From NCBI GenBank assembly GCA_038373865.1, contig JAXGGA010002308.1, positions 1-64,000 of the forward strand: 64,000 bases of DNA, given 5' to 3'. This document shows positions 10,956 to 22,013 of the stretch, one piece after another (position 1 is the first letter of the stretch; each line of letters begins with the position of its first letter). Position numbers and translations under genes: made by a program. The notes beneath the pieces are model-generated. The model was not told the origin of the DNA and searched no databases. It was given only the letters and a program-made list of their open reading frames with translations. This DNA is from Uloborus plumipes. Taxonomy: Eukaryota; Arthropoda; Arachnida; Araneae; Uloboridae.

Positions 10956-11710
10956 GCATATGTGAATGATTTATTTTTTGAAGGCATATGTGAATGATAA
11001 AAAGGACATGTGGATGACACAATGGGTATGTGAATAACACAAACACAAAAGGTATATTAATGAAATTTTGTAACCTGTAAACTGTTAGACATAATTTTTA
11101 AACATTGTACTGTCATAGTTTATCTTTTGATTCATCCACGTGTCTCATATTGGGGCATGTGAATGACATTAGAAAAAGGGCATGTGAATGACAAAACACA
11201 AGTAACAAGGTCTCAAAAAGTCATATCTGAATATTTTTCGGCGAAACTTGGAACAAGAACTAACAAATGTAAGATTTAGCTATTCATCATCAAAAATTTT
11301 TTACATGTACATTTTACTTGCATTCTGTAGGCCATGTTATTGACAAAGATGAAAAACACTTGCCTTGAAAGTTGAGTTTAGCTTGCTTTTTATCAAAATG
11401 TAATTTCAGAACAGCAAAATTAATCTTCAGTCAGGAATAAAAGTTCCATGCCACATTTTAAGATGTGTTGTCAGATTTTTAAATAAAACATTTCAGACAT
11501 GTGGATGACAGATAATCGCTGGGACAAAGTTTAGATTAATTTTTAGAGACATTATTTTCACATTATTTTGCTTTTTTTGTGATGTACATCTTGCACACAT
11601 ACACATTCAAAAATAAAAAACTCTTGAGAAAAAAATTAATTATTTTTTTTAAATCTAGATTCCATAGATTGTGAAAATTACACCTACGGGACAGGGCATG
11701 TGGATGACAT
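10956..11710. repeat. cluster of eight ATGTGAATGA / ATGTGGATGACA motifs
   Basis: Direct copies start near 10956, 10984, 11006, 11026, 11155, 11180, 11497 and 11696, with a probable reverse copy at 11130-11145. Spacing is irregular, so this is not a simple tandem repeat. Short motif clusters of this kind occur at the subterminal ends of DNA transposons, as seen in two other elements of this window. No clear terminal inverted repeats were found here. Confidence 0.6.
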
Positions 11711-11724
11711 TTCAATGTAATATC

Positions 11725-13468
11725 CTTTTTTTAGCCTACTTTCTCGTTAAAAATAAAAGAGACGAAAAAAGCATTAAAATTGGCTTAATGCATCTAAAAA
11801 ATGTCGCCAAGTCCAAAAAATATCGCCAAGTCCAAAAAAATATCGCCAAGTAAAAAAAATATCGCCAAGTAAAAAAAAGTCAAAAAGAAACAAAAAAATG
11901 AAATAAATATCGAAAAATTAAAAATTTGAAAGTAGGGTATTGAGATGGGGAATTTGTGTGTCTGTCGGTCTGTCGGTCTGTCTGTCCCCCCCCTAATAAC
12001 TTTTGAATGAACATTCCGATTTGGACAAACTTTTTTTTGTTGGAAAGATCTCGGCGAGTACAGCTCATTCCCATATTTGATTTTTCGATTTGAACAATTT
12101 TTGGTGCAACTTTAAACCGTTCAAACAACCTGGCCCGCGATATTAACTTTTTAGTTAACAGTCCGATTTGAACAAACTTTTTTTTGTTCGAAAGATCTTT
12201 TCAAGGGTACTTCATTCCCGTATCTACATTTTCGATTTGAACAATTTTTCGTTCAACATTGAACCGTTCAAACAAGCTCTCACCCCTAATAACTTTTGAG
12301 TGAACCGTCCGATTTAAACAAACTTTTTTTTGTTCGAAAGATCTCGGCAAGGATACTTCATCCCCGTTTTTAAATTTCCGATTTGAACAATTTTTCGTTC
12401 AACATTGAACCGTTCAAACAAGCTCTCACACCTAATAACTTTTGAATGAACAGTCCGATTTAAACAAACTTTTTTTTGTTCAAAAGGTCTCGGCAAGGAT
12501 GCTTCATTACCGTATTTAAATTTTCAATTTGAACATTTTTTTTTGTTCAACATTGAACCGTTCAAACAACCTTTCCCCACATAATAACTTTTAAGTGAAC
12601 CGTCCGAATTGAATAAACTTTTTTTTGTTCGAAAGATCTCGGAGAGGCTCATTCCTATATTTCACTTTTCAATTTGAACCATTTTTCGTTCAATGATGAA
12701 CCGTTCAGAAAAAATTTTAACATGAGCGCCTACGGAGAAATTTAAATTGAATGTTGATTCTGAACTTCAAGGCGGATTTCCTTCAAACTAACTTTGTAAG
12801 AAAATGGTTTTGATAAATAATGTATTGTAAAGTACTTTTCTGAATAATCTTCTGTGAGGACTCTGATTCCGACTCCGACTCCGCAAACATGGCGGAAATG
12901 CAGGCTCAGAAAAAATGACTGACTGGGCAGACGATTTTTTGTTTATTTATTTATTTGTTTGTTTAATTTATTATTATTATTTTTTTTATCAGACGATTTT
13001 TTTTTGTTAACAAAAATTTTTCATTCACGAGAGCATTTTATTCCTTATTTATATTTAACAACTGGCAACGGATTAAAAATGAAATTCAAGACATTTTATT
13101 AACGAACAAGTTTTTTTTCTTTCTTTGATAAAATGTGTTTTGAAGTTCTTTGTACTTTTATTTTATTTATTTATTTTTTTTCTTTTGAAAACGATTGTGG
13201 AATTTTTCTACGGAAGAACTATAACAGTTACATTCTTTAAAAGGTGCGACAAAACTTAATTGACTCGTTTATTTACTTTTTACGTGTCTATTTTATCTGA
13301 TGAGAGGGGTATATTTTGCTTTCAGAAATCAGCTTTAAGTGCTATAAAGATATGTTTGACATAATTTTTAGTTTCAGATAATCAAGAGAATATTGATCAG
13401 ATGCTACAATGCCGATGTCGATGTACGGGAAAGTAGGCTCGTTTAGTTCTTGACAGAACTTCTTGTTT
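11725..13468. mobile_element. 1.74 kb interspersed repeat, copy 2 (possible Helentron-like non-autonomous element)
   Basis: Same ends and internal order as 1335-3048: CTTTTTTAGCCTAC start, a GCATTAA hairpin, GTCTGTC tract, 145-bp minisatellite, GACTCC tract, T-rich middle, and GTAGGCTCGTTT with a terminal GTTC..GAAC hairpin. The minisatellite has about five units here. The lead region carries four near-identical ATATCGCCAAGT-type repeats (11804-11870) absent from copy 1. No transposase or helicase frame is visible, and the reading frames in it fall within the repeats. Confidence 0.65.
12000..12700. repeat. 145-bp-period minisatellite inside interspersed repeat copy 2, about five units
   Basis: Unit starts (CGATTTGAACAAAC-like) fall near 12015, 12160, 12306, 12450 and 12601. 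Each unit contains GTTCGAAAGATCTC and the short palindrome TTGAACCGTTCAAAC. Confidence 0.8.
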
Positions 13469-13708
13469 AAATGAATAATAATTAATTATTATTGACATTG
13501 TTGATAATCAGAATTATAGAACAAAAGAAGCATAAAAATATTCTCCAAATAGTTTTTTATTAAATTAAAAACAAAAAGAGCAATCAGTATGGAACACAAA
13601 TTTGCCCATTTTTGTAGAATCACCCATATTCGCTTTATATCTTTTTGAAACTCGAATAGCAAGTGAAAAACGCAGTATTTCTTTATTTTAAAATTCATTT
13701 TAAATTTA

Positions 13709-13722
13709 TATTCACTAACATT
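13709..13722. repeat. target-site duplication of the SINE (left)
   Basis: TATTCACTAACATT, identical to 14013-14026. Confidence 0.9.
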
Positions 13723-14012
13723 TCATTTCACCCTCCAGGGTCCCCCGTACCTACCAGCTTAGTGGTTTAACCGGGATAGGGCCCTGAAGAGCGCTCTGTT
13801 CTTAATTTTGAACCAGAACCTAGGGTCGAGCAAACCATAGGCCCTAGCAGCCCCAGAGGTATCGTTTCACTTGGAGGACTTTGTGACCACGACATTTTTA
13901 ACGCCTCCCAGTCACCATTAATCAAGACGGTGGATCTTTGATCGGCTGGGATCGAACCCGGGTCCCTCCGGACACGAGTCCGATGCTTTACCGATCGGAC
14001 CACCACGGCCCT
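13723..14012 (-). mobile_element. tRNA-derived SINE, full length, 290 bp
   Basis: On the minus strand the element opens with a tRNA-like head. A box A-like TGGTCCGATCGG lies at about 13991-14002 and a box B-like GGTTCGATCCC at 13948-13958, spaced as in internal RNA polymerase III promoters. A CGGAC..TCCGG stem between them resembles an anticodon arm. Perfect 14-bp direct repeats TATTCACTAACATT at 13709-13722 and 14013-14026 are target-site duplications made by LINE machinery. The body after the head (13723-13930) is SINE-specific sequence without a long A tail. Open frames over it are not genes. The parent tRNA was not identified with confidence. Confidence 0.9.
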
Positions 14013-14026
14013 TATTCACTAACATT
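14013..14026. repeat. target-site duplication of the SINE (right)
   Basis: TATTCACTAACATT, identical to 13709-13722, abutting the 5' end of the minus-strand SINE. Confidence 0.9.
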
Positions 14027-14860
14027 AAAGAAAGTAAAAGTACGTAATTGCATATGCACATATGGCTTCCGAAAAAATCCGGCTTCTAACGTTATAAGAA
14101 AACAAATCTTCCCGCTAATTTTTACGAGTGAAATCGACAAAGATTATACACTAAATTAAATTTTCAATAAGACAATCATTGTACTAAATAAATATTACAA
14201 ATTTCGGTTCAAAATCAAGAAACAAGTTGAAATACATTTTAAGATTCTAAGTAAGGCAATTTCAAAAATATAACTTTTCCTCGGAATTTCTGTTATTTTC
14301 TCTAACTATGCTCTTCTCAGTAAAGACAGCAATTAAAAATTAAGCAATTAAATGCTTCTGTCCCACCATCCAAAGAACGAAATAGACATTCATGCCAACA
14401 TTATTCCTGAAAAAATAAAAAGAAACTTTATTGCCCCAGATGATTCAATGAAAACTTTTGAGTCAGGCATATCTTGTTGTTCAAAAGCAATTTCCTATAG
14501 CTGATAACATGAAATGGTAGATTTCGAAAGCATTTTTTCTCCTTAAAAAAACTCTACACGAGCAAAAAAAAAAAAAAAATCCCGCCCCCCTCCCCGAAGC
14601 AGGAGTCTTCTTAATGCGTTTGTCATTTGCGCCTGCGGATTGCGGCAATTATCGGCCAAATTACTGCCATTGAGACCTGCGGACTGTGTGCGCTGATGGG
14701 TTCGAGCTCCCTTCTGCCCTGATAAAGGTGTTTGGTCTTTAAACGGAGTTTTCCGAAGGGGTCTTCTATAAATTCACGATCGGATGCTTTTGATCCTGTC
14801 ATGTTAAATTACACCGTATCATCAAGTTTATATAAAAAAATAAAGTACCATAATACCTCA

Positions 14861-15142
14861 CACTGCAAAAAATGAACTGCTGTTTTTACAGTATAATACT
14901 AGCAACCGAGGCTCCAATTTCAAACTATCAAATATTCAGTCGTAAACTGTAAAATTAGCAATTTTACAGTTACTGTAAAGTAAGCAATTTTACAGTTTAT
15001 TGAAGTATAATACTGGCAGCAGAAGTTCCAGTTAAAAGCAGTGAAATGCACGGTAATAAATTGTAAAATTAGCAATTTTACAGTTTATTACTGTAAAATT
15101 AGCTGCATTATACTGTAAAAACAGCATTCATTTTTTACAGTA
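14861..15142. mobile_element. 282-bp MITE with CACTG..CAGTR ends (copy 1)
   Basis: The left end CACTGCAAAAAATGAACTGC and the right end, which ends CATTTTTTACAGTA, are inverted repeats of about 38 bp (both include CTGTTTTTACAGTATAAT in the appropriate strand). The interior has several short palindromes built from GTAAAATT and AATTTTAC. The target duplication is unclear, so the superfamily is unassigned. Confidence 0.6.
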
Positions 15143-15240
15143 CATTACGGCAAGTCTCGTTATATCGCTCATTCTGATGCATCGCATCTTTTCTCCGTCT
15201 CCCGAATTCTGTTGCTTAAGAGACATTGTACGTAGACCAA

Positions 15241-15924
15241 CACTGCAAAGAATAAACTGTTACATTATAATACTGGCAGCAGAGTTTTCAGTTTAAAACA
15301 GTAAAATGCACAGTAATAAACTGTAAAGCTAGCAATTTTACAGTTTATTACTGTAAAATTATTATAAAATGAACCCATGTATGCCCAGTAGCCTAAAAAC
15401 GGGACGCTTGTTAGTTACTGAATACAAAAACCTGTAATGGGTATATCATTTTACTATAGCTGTTTTTCACAAGTTTAAGAGTCCTCCTTCTTGAGAAAAC
15501 CAGTTAGAGCCACTCTTTGGACATCAGAGTTTTATTATTGATAGTTATTTTCAGACCAATCATTCAAGCAACGATCCAGCATGGGTAGCCACAGAAAAGT
15601 TTTTTTTTTTTGCGAACTTATTTTTTATGAAATGAAACTATTTTAAAATGATTTGCTTAAAATTGATCAGAGATGCCTTCTGCAATGTTATTTTGCATAA
15701 GTAAAGTCAAGTAAGGTCGTATTGTGCAAAAAATCCCATAAACAGGACGTTAAATAACTTAATAAATGTGGCAACAGCAAACTACTTCAAGCCTAAAATG
15801 TATGTAAACCATTCCAAGTAAGAGTTTTAAGCAGGTAAAAATTAAAAAAAAATGTTAAAAAAAACTTGGGCATAAATGGGTTAACTGTATTATACTGTAA
15901 AAACAACATTCATGTTTTACAATG
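15241..15924. mobile_element. related CACTG-ended MITE (copy 2), interrupted by a piggyBac-like element
   Basis: It starts CACTGCAAAGAATAAACTG and ends CATTCATGTTTTACAATG, matching copy 1 in the ends and in the GTAAAATT-rich interior. The piggyBac-like insert at 15374-15880 splits it, so the insertion postdates this MITE. Confidence 0.55.
15374..15880. mobile_element. 507-bp piggyBac-like non-autonomous element, inverted relative to 6462-6982
   Basis: It begins CCCATGTATGCCCAGTAGCC and ends GGGCATAAATGGG. TTAA follows at 15881-15884 and a one-base variant TGAA precedes at 15370-15373. The interior is the reverse complement of the element at 6462-6982 with moderate divergence. No transposase gene is present. 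Confidence 0.75.
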
Positions 15925-16228
15925 AAAACTTTAAATTGTCCCAGAAAAAGTATATTCTCTTTTTTTTTTTTGCTAAATCAATGAACAAAAGTGGTATGTT
16001 TCCCATGCACTTAATTTGTTGCAGTTTGAGCTGCAACTTTTGATTCACATCCATCAAAAAGTAAAATATATAGTTACTTATTATTATTATATTTAAAGAA
16101 AAATTGCCAGGATAATTTCATTTTGCTTTTGATAAGAAAATCATCCTAATAACATAATAAACTAATATTTTTCCAAGTGCACAGATCCTTAATTTTTACG
16201 TTAATTGAATATTTGCTTTTATGACCTC

Positions 16229-16290
16229 TGTTATATCGCGTTTGATGATATACCGCGATTTTTGCCCTTTCCTGAAAAGTGCGATATAAC
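16229..16290. mobile_element. possible short remnant with GTTATATCGC / GCGATATAAC inverted ends
   Basis: GTTATATCGCG near 16230 and TGCGATATAAC near 16279-16289 are inverted. A CGTTATATCGC stretch also occurs at 15154-15165. Similar ends occur in pogo-like elements, but the copy is very short and lacks clear TA duplications. Confidence 0.3.
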
Positions 16291-17020
16291 ATACGGTTAC
16301 TGTCTTTTCAAGGCAATTTTGGATTTCAAAACGTTTTTTCAATTTTTAATTTTAAAGTTAAATTGAAATATTAAGGGTAACGACTTGCGGATAGCGACAA
16401 TTATCATCCAAATTACTGCCGTTGAAACTGAAACGTTTGACCTAAGTAAATTAAGCTCCCTCCTGCCTTGATAAAGGTGTTTGGTCTTTAAACGAAATTT
16501 TATGAAGGGGTTCCCTATAAAGTAACGATTGAATGGTTTTGATCATGTCCTATTAAATTACACAATATGATCAAGTTTATATGAATTCAATAAAGTAATT
16601 TCAAAGATTTTTTTTTAATTTTGAAGTATGTTTTCAAATTTAAATTTCAAGGTTTGCGACAATTTTCGGCCAAATTACTAAAATACCTGTGAGACGTGTG
16701 CACCATGGGCTTGAGCTCCCTTCTGCTTTGATGAAGGTGTTTGGTCTCAAAACGAAATTTTCTTAAGGTGCCATCTATAAATTAAGTGATGGAATCGTTT
16801 CAATCTCATCTTGGTAAATAACACCATATCATAAAATTTGAATAAATGTAATAGATTAACTTGCCCCCCTCCCCCCTTTTTTCTTAATTTTGAATTTTGA
16901 AGTCGTAAAAGTGTTTGTTTTTCAAGAAGGAACTTTCTGGACGGGTCATTTATAAAGTAAAAGGTGGAATGATTTTAATCTTGTCACTCAAATATGCTGT
17001 TTAATCAAATTTATATGTGT

Positions 17021-19260
17021 ATGATTCGGTAATAATTACAGTTTTAGAAATGATTGCCGATTTAGGTTACAATAAGTGTTAATCGTTACAAATTATTGAA
17101 TCGTTTCAAAAATGTAAGTAAATAGTTAACTGTACATGTTGATAACAACTAAAGTTTTTTTAAATATATATTTTTAATTACGCGTATTTGGTGCATAAAT
17201 CCCTTCTTGTTTCTTACTTCATTTATTTATATATTTATTTTTAATTATATTATTCTTCATCAATTATCTTCCTGTATTCTTTAAAGTATGTCTTAATATA
17301 TATCACGAAAAGGAAAAGGTTTTTTCCCCCTAAAATATAATTTTTCTTTTGATATTCGACTTGTCTCTAGATTTTAGGAAATGAATCGATTAAGATTTTT
17401 TATAATATTTTGAGAGAATGTTTTAGGAATCCAATTTTGAATTAAAATATATGAGGGCTTTATATATTATTCGTTATACCGTCTCATCAGTTTTTTTTTT
17501 CTCTTCAAATTTATCAGCAGCTGATCCAAAATAAAACACTCCAAGTCAATAAAACTTCTTCCCAGTTTGACAAAATGACAAAAAGTTTTATATGGGTATA
17601 AACTTCGTCTTATTCAGTGAAAGAACCAAAATAAACAACACTATCTGAACCCCAAGCTGCCACATCTACGAAAAATTTGTCACCACGCTATTGGACGAAT
17701 GGCCTTCAATGCTAGGAATTGAAGGCATTTATTTCAGCTCCAAAGCATCATGAATTTCATAACAGAACGGCATCTTCCTTCCTATTACACCCCCTCTTCT
17801 TCTGCGAGGGGGATGGGAGATGCCACGACCCCTCCCCCTCCCCTCTTTTGCCGCGCAAATGCTTCGATAATGCCAAAACTGTGAACAAGAGATAGGAACC
17901 TAAATGACGACTCCGGGATGCTTTATATATATATATATATATAGATATACCCATATATATGTATCCTCAGATACATATATTCTTTTCCGTTGTATTTTTC
18001 TTCTTCTTTTCCACCGATGAAACCATTTGTTAGAATACGATTTCGGGGTTTTCTCTTAACTTTTAAAGCCCCACGCGTGAAACCGCAAGATAAAAACTTC
18101 GGTTTCCCATTGCATTTCTGCTTTCCCCTCAAATGCCCTCCTCTCCCCATTTCTGGATTTACGTCAGTAACGGTTTACACGCCATGCTGTTCCTTTAAGT
18201 CTTTGAGTGATGTACGACTGGTGTGTCAGTTTTCTGCATGGTGGATATGAGTTCGTTATGTGTTAGATAGATCGCTTTCTGTTATTTCTCTACAAGTCTT
18301 CCCGCAAGTGTTGATGTATGGCGAAACCTGTAGATGCCCCGGCTAAGTCTGATATATAATTTCTCTTTTTTTGTTGTATAAACCTGTTTAACCTTTTGAA
18401 ATTGAAAAGGGAATTGAAAAGCTGTGATTTTAAATAAATGCTTCGACGAAAGCGGAGGTTATATTTCTTCGGTGCCACCTGTTTTGGCGAAATTTAAACC
18501 TGGATTACCTTTTTCAACACGTTTCTCTTTTTTTATCCTTCATTTTATCTAAAATACCACTCGTAAGTTAATATGGGTTTGTATTTTATTTGTTAAGAAA
18601 TAAGAAATAGATTACTTTTACGAGCATTTATTTGATTTAGTAGTTATTGTATGGTGTGTGTGTGTGGGTATGTACGCCATTGAATTTCTTCAATGGCTTA
18701 CATACCCACACACACAAATTCAATGGTCATTGAATTTCTTCAATGGCGTAAATACACAATTTCTTCATAACAGGAAAAATTCAACGGGAGTGTACAAAAT
18801 CATGTTTTATCTTAATATTTGTTGAACGTTTCAAACAAAAAAAGAGTGAAATTTTCAGGGTTTTGTTTGGAAAATGAGTTATATTAGAATTTCGAAGCTT
18901 AAACCCGCCTCGAATGTAGTGAAACAACTTAGTGTAGCTAAAAATTTTGTTTAAAAACTGATGAACAGTTTTTTTTATTTTATTACTTTTTTTTCACAAA
19001 GCTTTTTAGCTAAATAAACATTGTCCAAAGGTTAGAACATTATTTCAGCAAAAACGAAAACCACGAGTTTTATGTACTTCATTTTAAGTGCAGAAGCACT
19101 ATTGACCCCCTTTTGCTTATTTTATAAATATCATTTACATTTTTAATATTATGACTTTTTTTCTCTCTCTCTTAATTTATATCATTGTACTACATATTTT
19201 GCAAATTCGTTATGAAGACCGAGAAACTTACAATGAAACATCTTTTTATTTACTAAACTA
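17021..19260. other. mostly unique non-coding stretch
   Basis: No supported gene. A GC-richer patch (17640-18480) contains an AT microsatellite near 17924-17942 and open frames on both strands without splice support. A strong hairpin lies at 18657-18716. The remainder is AT-rich and featureless to the eye. Confidence 0.45.
18657..18716. repeat. 28-bp-stem hairpin with a partial second copy
   Basis: A TG-rich arm continuing into GGGTATGTACGCCATTGAA pairs with its complement across a 4-nt TTTC loop, with one mismatch (18675 against 18698). The loop core CATTGAATTTCTTCAATGGC is repeated just downstream at 18728-18747. A templated slippage origin from a TG microsatellite is likely. A structured transcript is possible but unsupported. 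Confidence 0.7.
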
Positions 19261-19264
19261 AGCC

Positions 19265-19385
19265 TTAAAGGGTGCCATAGCGGTAAGGCTTAACATCTCC
19301 ATATTGCCTATTCAAACTCGATCTTGCATGATCCAGAAAATCTTCATCGGGCATGTTGTATAATCAAGCTGCTCGTATGGTGGTT
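19265..19385 (+). mobile_element. possible degraded tRNA-derived SINE head
   Basis: GGGTGCCATAGCGGTAAGGC (box A-like TAGCGGTAAGGC), followed about 35 bp later by TATTCAAACTCGATC (box B-like), has the layout of a tRNA-type promoter. Box B is imperfect and no target duplication was seen, so this is weak. Confidence 0.3.
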
Positions 19386-19724
19386 AAATAGTAGTTAACT
19401 ACAATTTTAAAATTTTATTTAAATAGAAGTATTTGTGTCTTCTTTCGAACAAAAATTTTGTATCGAAAGTGAAAAATGTAATTTCTTTTCCAAATTTGTA
19501 GTTGCCTTGCAGTTGTAGAAATCAGCCGACGACGAAACATGCAGAGTTCGACAATTTCGGGAGCTTAAAGAAAAATACTTTTGCTACGCTTTTTTTAGCA
19601 GATGGAACAAAAAAACAAAAAATGTATATAAAACCTATGCAAAACAGTTTATCTGGAGTCTAATTTATTTTTCCAACCTAAAATTTTAGTTTATGTCTGT
19701 GTGTAGGTATGCGTGTGCGCATGC

Positions 19725-20165
19725 GCAAACTAAGAGCAAAAAAAGGTGGGGGGGGGAGGCGAAATAGGTGTATGGGTAAAAAAGACTCGTCCCCTGCGTT
19801 AGTGGGTACCTAATGAAATAGGCTCATCACTGAGCAAGCTTTTATAGAGAGAAATATTGAAAGTATTCAAAGTATAATGTGCAATTAATTTAATTTAGCA
19901 CTTCTACTTCATACTTACATTTAACTGTCTAAAACGCTTAGAATACATGCGTACATGTTCGTGTGTATATTCGTATGTATAAACTTAGGTTAAACGCTTC
20001 ATTAGAAATGAATGAACACGCATGATGCATTTCTATTATCTTTCGGGCAAAACTAAGGGAATAAAAAAAAAAAAAAACGCCCAGAAATAGGTATATAAAA
20101 AAATAGACCGGTCCCCGGCGTTAGGGGGCGGGTGCCTAACTAAGTAGGCCCATCAAGAAGCAAGC
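19725..20165. repeat. pair of diverged direct repeats of about 110 bp
   Basis: The segments 19735-19845 and 20060-20165 share AAATAGGT, a poly-A/G lead, GACTCGTCCCCTGCGTTAG or its variant, GGGTACCTAA-like and TAGGCTCATCA-like blocks in the same order. No function was recognised. Confidence 0.5.
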
Positions 20166-20611
20166 CTGTGAGAATTTATCGCATCCGGGGAACCTTCGGT
20201 AATAAATGACTGCGGGCGCTTTAGTGACAAATCGTTTTCTTCTCTGCCGCTTGCTCTGATGCGATTTGAGAATTTTCTCTTCTTCCGTTCGAGTTTTATT
20301 TATCTTTTTTTTTTCTCTCTCTCTCTCTCCCTGGGATCTCTTTTTATTATTGTTTTTGTCATTTCTGTCATTTTGTGATTCTGGTGGAAGAGTTTTCCCG
20401 GTTTATGCACATATAAAGTTGTTTTATTTATGGTAAATACGTTTCTATCTTTGGCAACAGTTCTGCTGCTCGAACTTAGTTTTCTAGTTGACAGATTATG
20501 AAGCATGGCTTTAGGATGGAGAATTGATTTCATCAACTACTTCGTTAAATGTTTGAAAACGTCATATCGCGTTCGTTTTTCAATCATATTTTTACAAATA
20601 TTCTTCTATGA

Positions 20612-20614
<3 letters not shown>

Positions 20615-20669
<55 letters not shown>
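20615..20669. repeat. (TA)n microsatellite
   Basis: About 50 bp of nearly pure TA dinucleotide directly left of a small inverted-repeat element. Confidence 0.9.
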
Positions 20670-20670
<1 letters not shown>

Positions 20671-20672
<2 letters not shown>

Positions 20673-20866
20673 TAAATAGAAGTATAAAATCTTGTGAAAA
20701 ATCTGTTAAAAACTGAAGTAAAGATAAAATTCCCAAACGACCCTGGGGCCTTCATCAGGGGGACCCCCCTAGGGTAGGGAAAAGTGGAGTGAGATGTTTC
20801 TAGCAAGTTGCAGGCAAATCGCCTAAAAGAAGTATAAATTCACAAGATTTTACACTTCTATTTATA
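20671..20866. mobile_element. 196-bp MITE-like inverted-repeat element in an AT microsatellite
   Basis: The 28-bp ends 20671-20698 and 20839-20866 are inverted (AATAGAAGTRTAAAATCTTGT core) with few mismatches. The centre holds CCTGGGGCC and GGGGGACCCCCC palindromes. The left side touches a TA tract, so a TA target is possible but cannot be proven. Confidence 0.6.
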
Positions 20867-20971
20867 AATATGTCTGCTACCAGTTTCAAAGAGCTGCCAT
20901 AGGCGCCTTTTGACCTGTGTGGTGAAGTTTATTTTTCTGTTCCATTTGATTCTTCAAGTACTTTGTTTATG

Positions 20972-20981
20972 TTAATATATA

Positions 20982-21079
<98 letters not shown>

Positions 21080-21081
21080 CA
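20972..21081. repeat. (TA)n microsatellite, about 110 bp
   Basis: Almost uninterrupted TA dinucleotide with three TTA/ATT interruptions. Confidence 0.95.
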
Positions 21082-21789
21082 TATAATATGTCCCGCTATA
21101 CGAAGGCTATAACTATCATGCTTTTGTTTGCGAATATTGTAGATTTTGACTTTATTTATTTATTGCCTTTGCCATTTTATCTTTATTGCAAAGCAGACCA
21201 GAAAACGCAATTAGATTATCCTGAAAACAATTTTTCCTATTCGACGTGTAAATATTCTAATGAAAAATTAGTTATAAAATTAGCTTAAAAGACACAATTT
21301 TTAAGTAAACAGGTGTATATATTTTAATGCTAACGATAAAAATTAACCGTCTTGTTTTGTTAGCTGTGTTGTGATTTTATACGATATTTTGTTACCCCAA
21401 ACTATTTCAAATTACTTGTATGGAGTAGTATGCTGCTGTAGGACGGTAAAATAATGCAGTATCTGCAAATATTTTCTTTTTTTTCTTTTTTCGGCATTTT
21501 TATCATCTATTGCACTTCAGCTTTATTGTATAAACTTGCTTATTTCGTTTCTGCTGAAAACAAAGCACGAAAAAAAAAATCATCAAGTTCTATTATTTCC
21601 CTATTATTAGAATGGAATCCAAAACGAGGTTCTTCAAATATCTCAAAAACTTATTTTCGCAGATACTGCACTTTACTTCAATACAGTGCAATGACTTGAG
21701 TGAAAAAAAAATCTTTAAATAATCTTTAGCTCTGGCATGAAAAAATTATACCTATATGTCTTCTCGATTCTAATTTAGAATAATATTAA

Positions 21790-22009
21790 CCCATTAATGC
21801 CTGACATTTTTTTCCCCAAAGATATTTGGAGAAGTTATTTGGACCGTTGGATTCAAAGATTCCAACGGTTATGTGCTGCAATCTGTTAATAATGAATTGA
21901 AATAATATCAAAGTAATAATTTAACACTATTATTTTTTTGAAATGCTCATTTTTGGAAAATTCAGACACTTTTGACCGTCCCTAAAAAGGGACGCTAGGC
22001 ATTAGTGGG
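21790..22009. mobile_element. 220-bp piggyBac-like MITE
   Basis: Perfect TTAA flanks at 21786-21789 and 22010-22013. The ends CCCATTAATGCCTGAC and CTAGGCATTAGTGGG are inverted repeats. The interior has CCCTAAAAAGGGACG near the right end. It shares end design, but not obvious interior, with the elements at 6462 and 15374. Confidence 0.8.
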
Positions 22010-22013
22010 TTAA

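Larger units (their letters stand above)
14600..17020. repeat. four-copy local repeat of about 220-250 bp, split by MITEs
   Basis: Diverged direct copies lie at about 14630-14850, 16385-16600, 16655-16850 and (partial) 16905-17020. They share TTGCGGCAATTATCGGCC-like, GAGCTCCCTTCTGC, AAGGTGTTTGGTCT, a TCTATAAATT-like site and an AATCAAGTTTATAT-like end. Copies two to four are nearly tandem. The first is separated from them by two CACTG-ended MITEs and a piggyBac-like element. No coding potential was recognised. Confidence 0.7.

Noticed and set aside
13767..14159. Open frames over 13767-14006 (minus) and 13938-14159 (plus)
   Set aside because: They are read through the SINE at 13723-14012.
20615..21081. 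TA tracts as a possible replication origin
   Set aside because: Simple microsatellites around a MITE; no other supporting signal.
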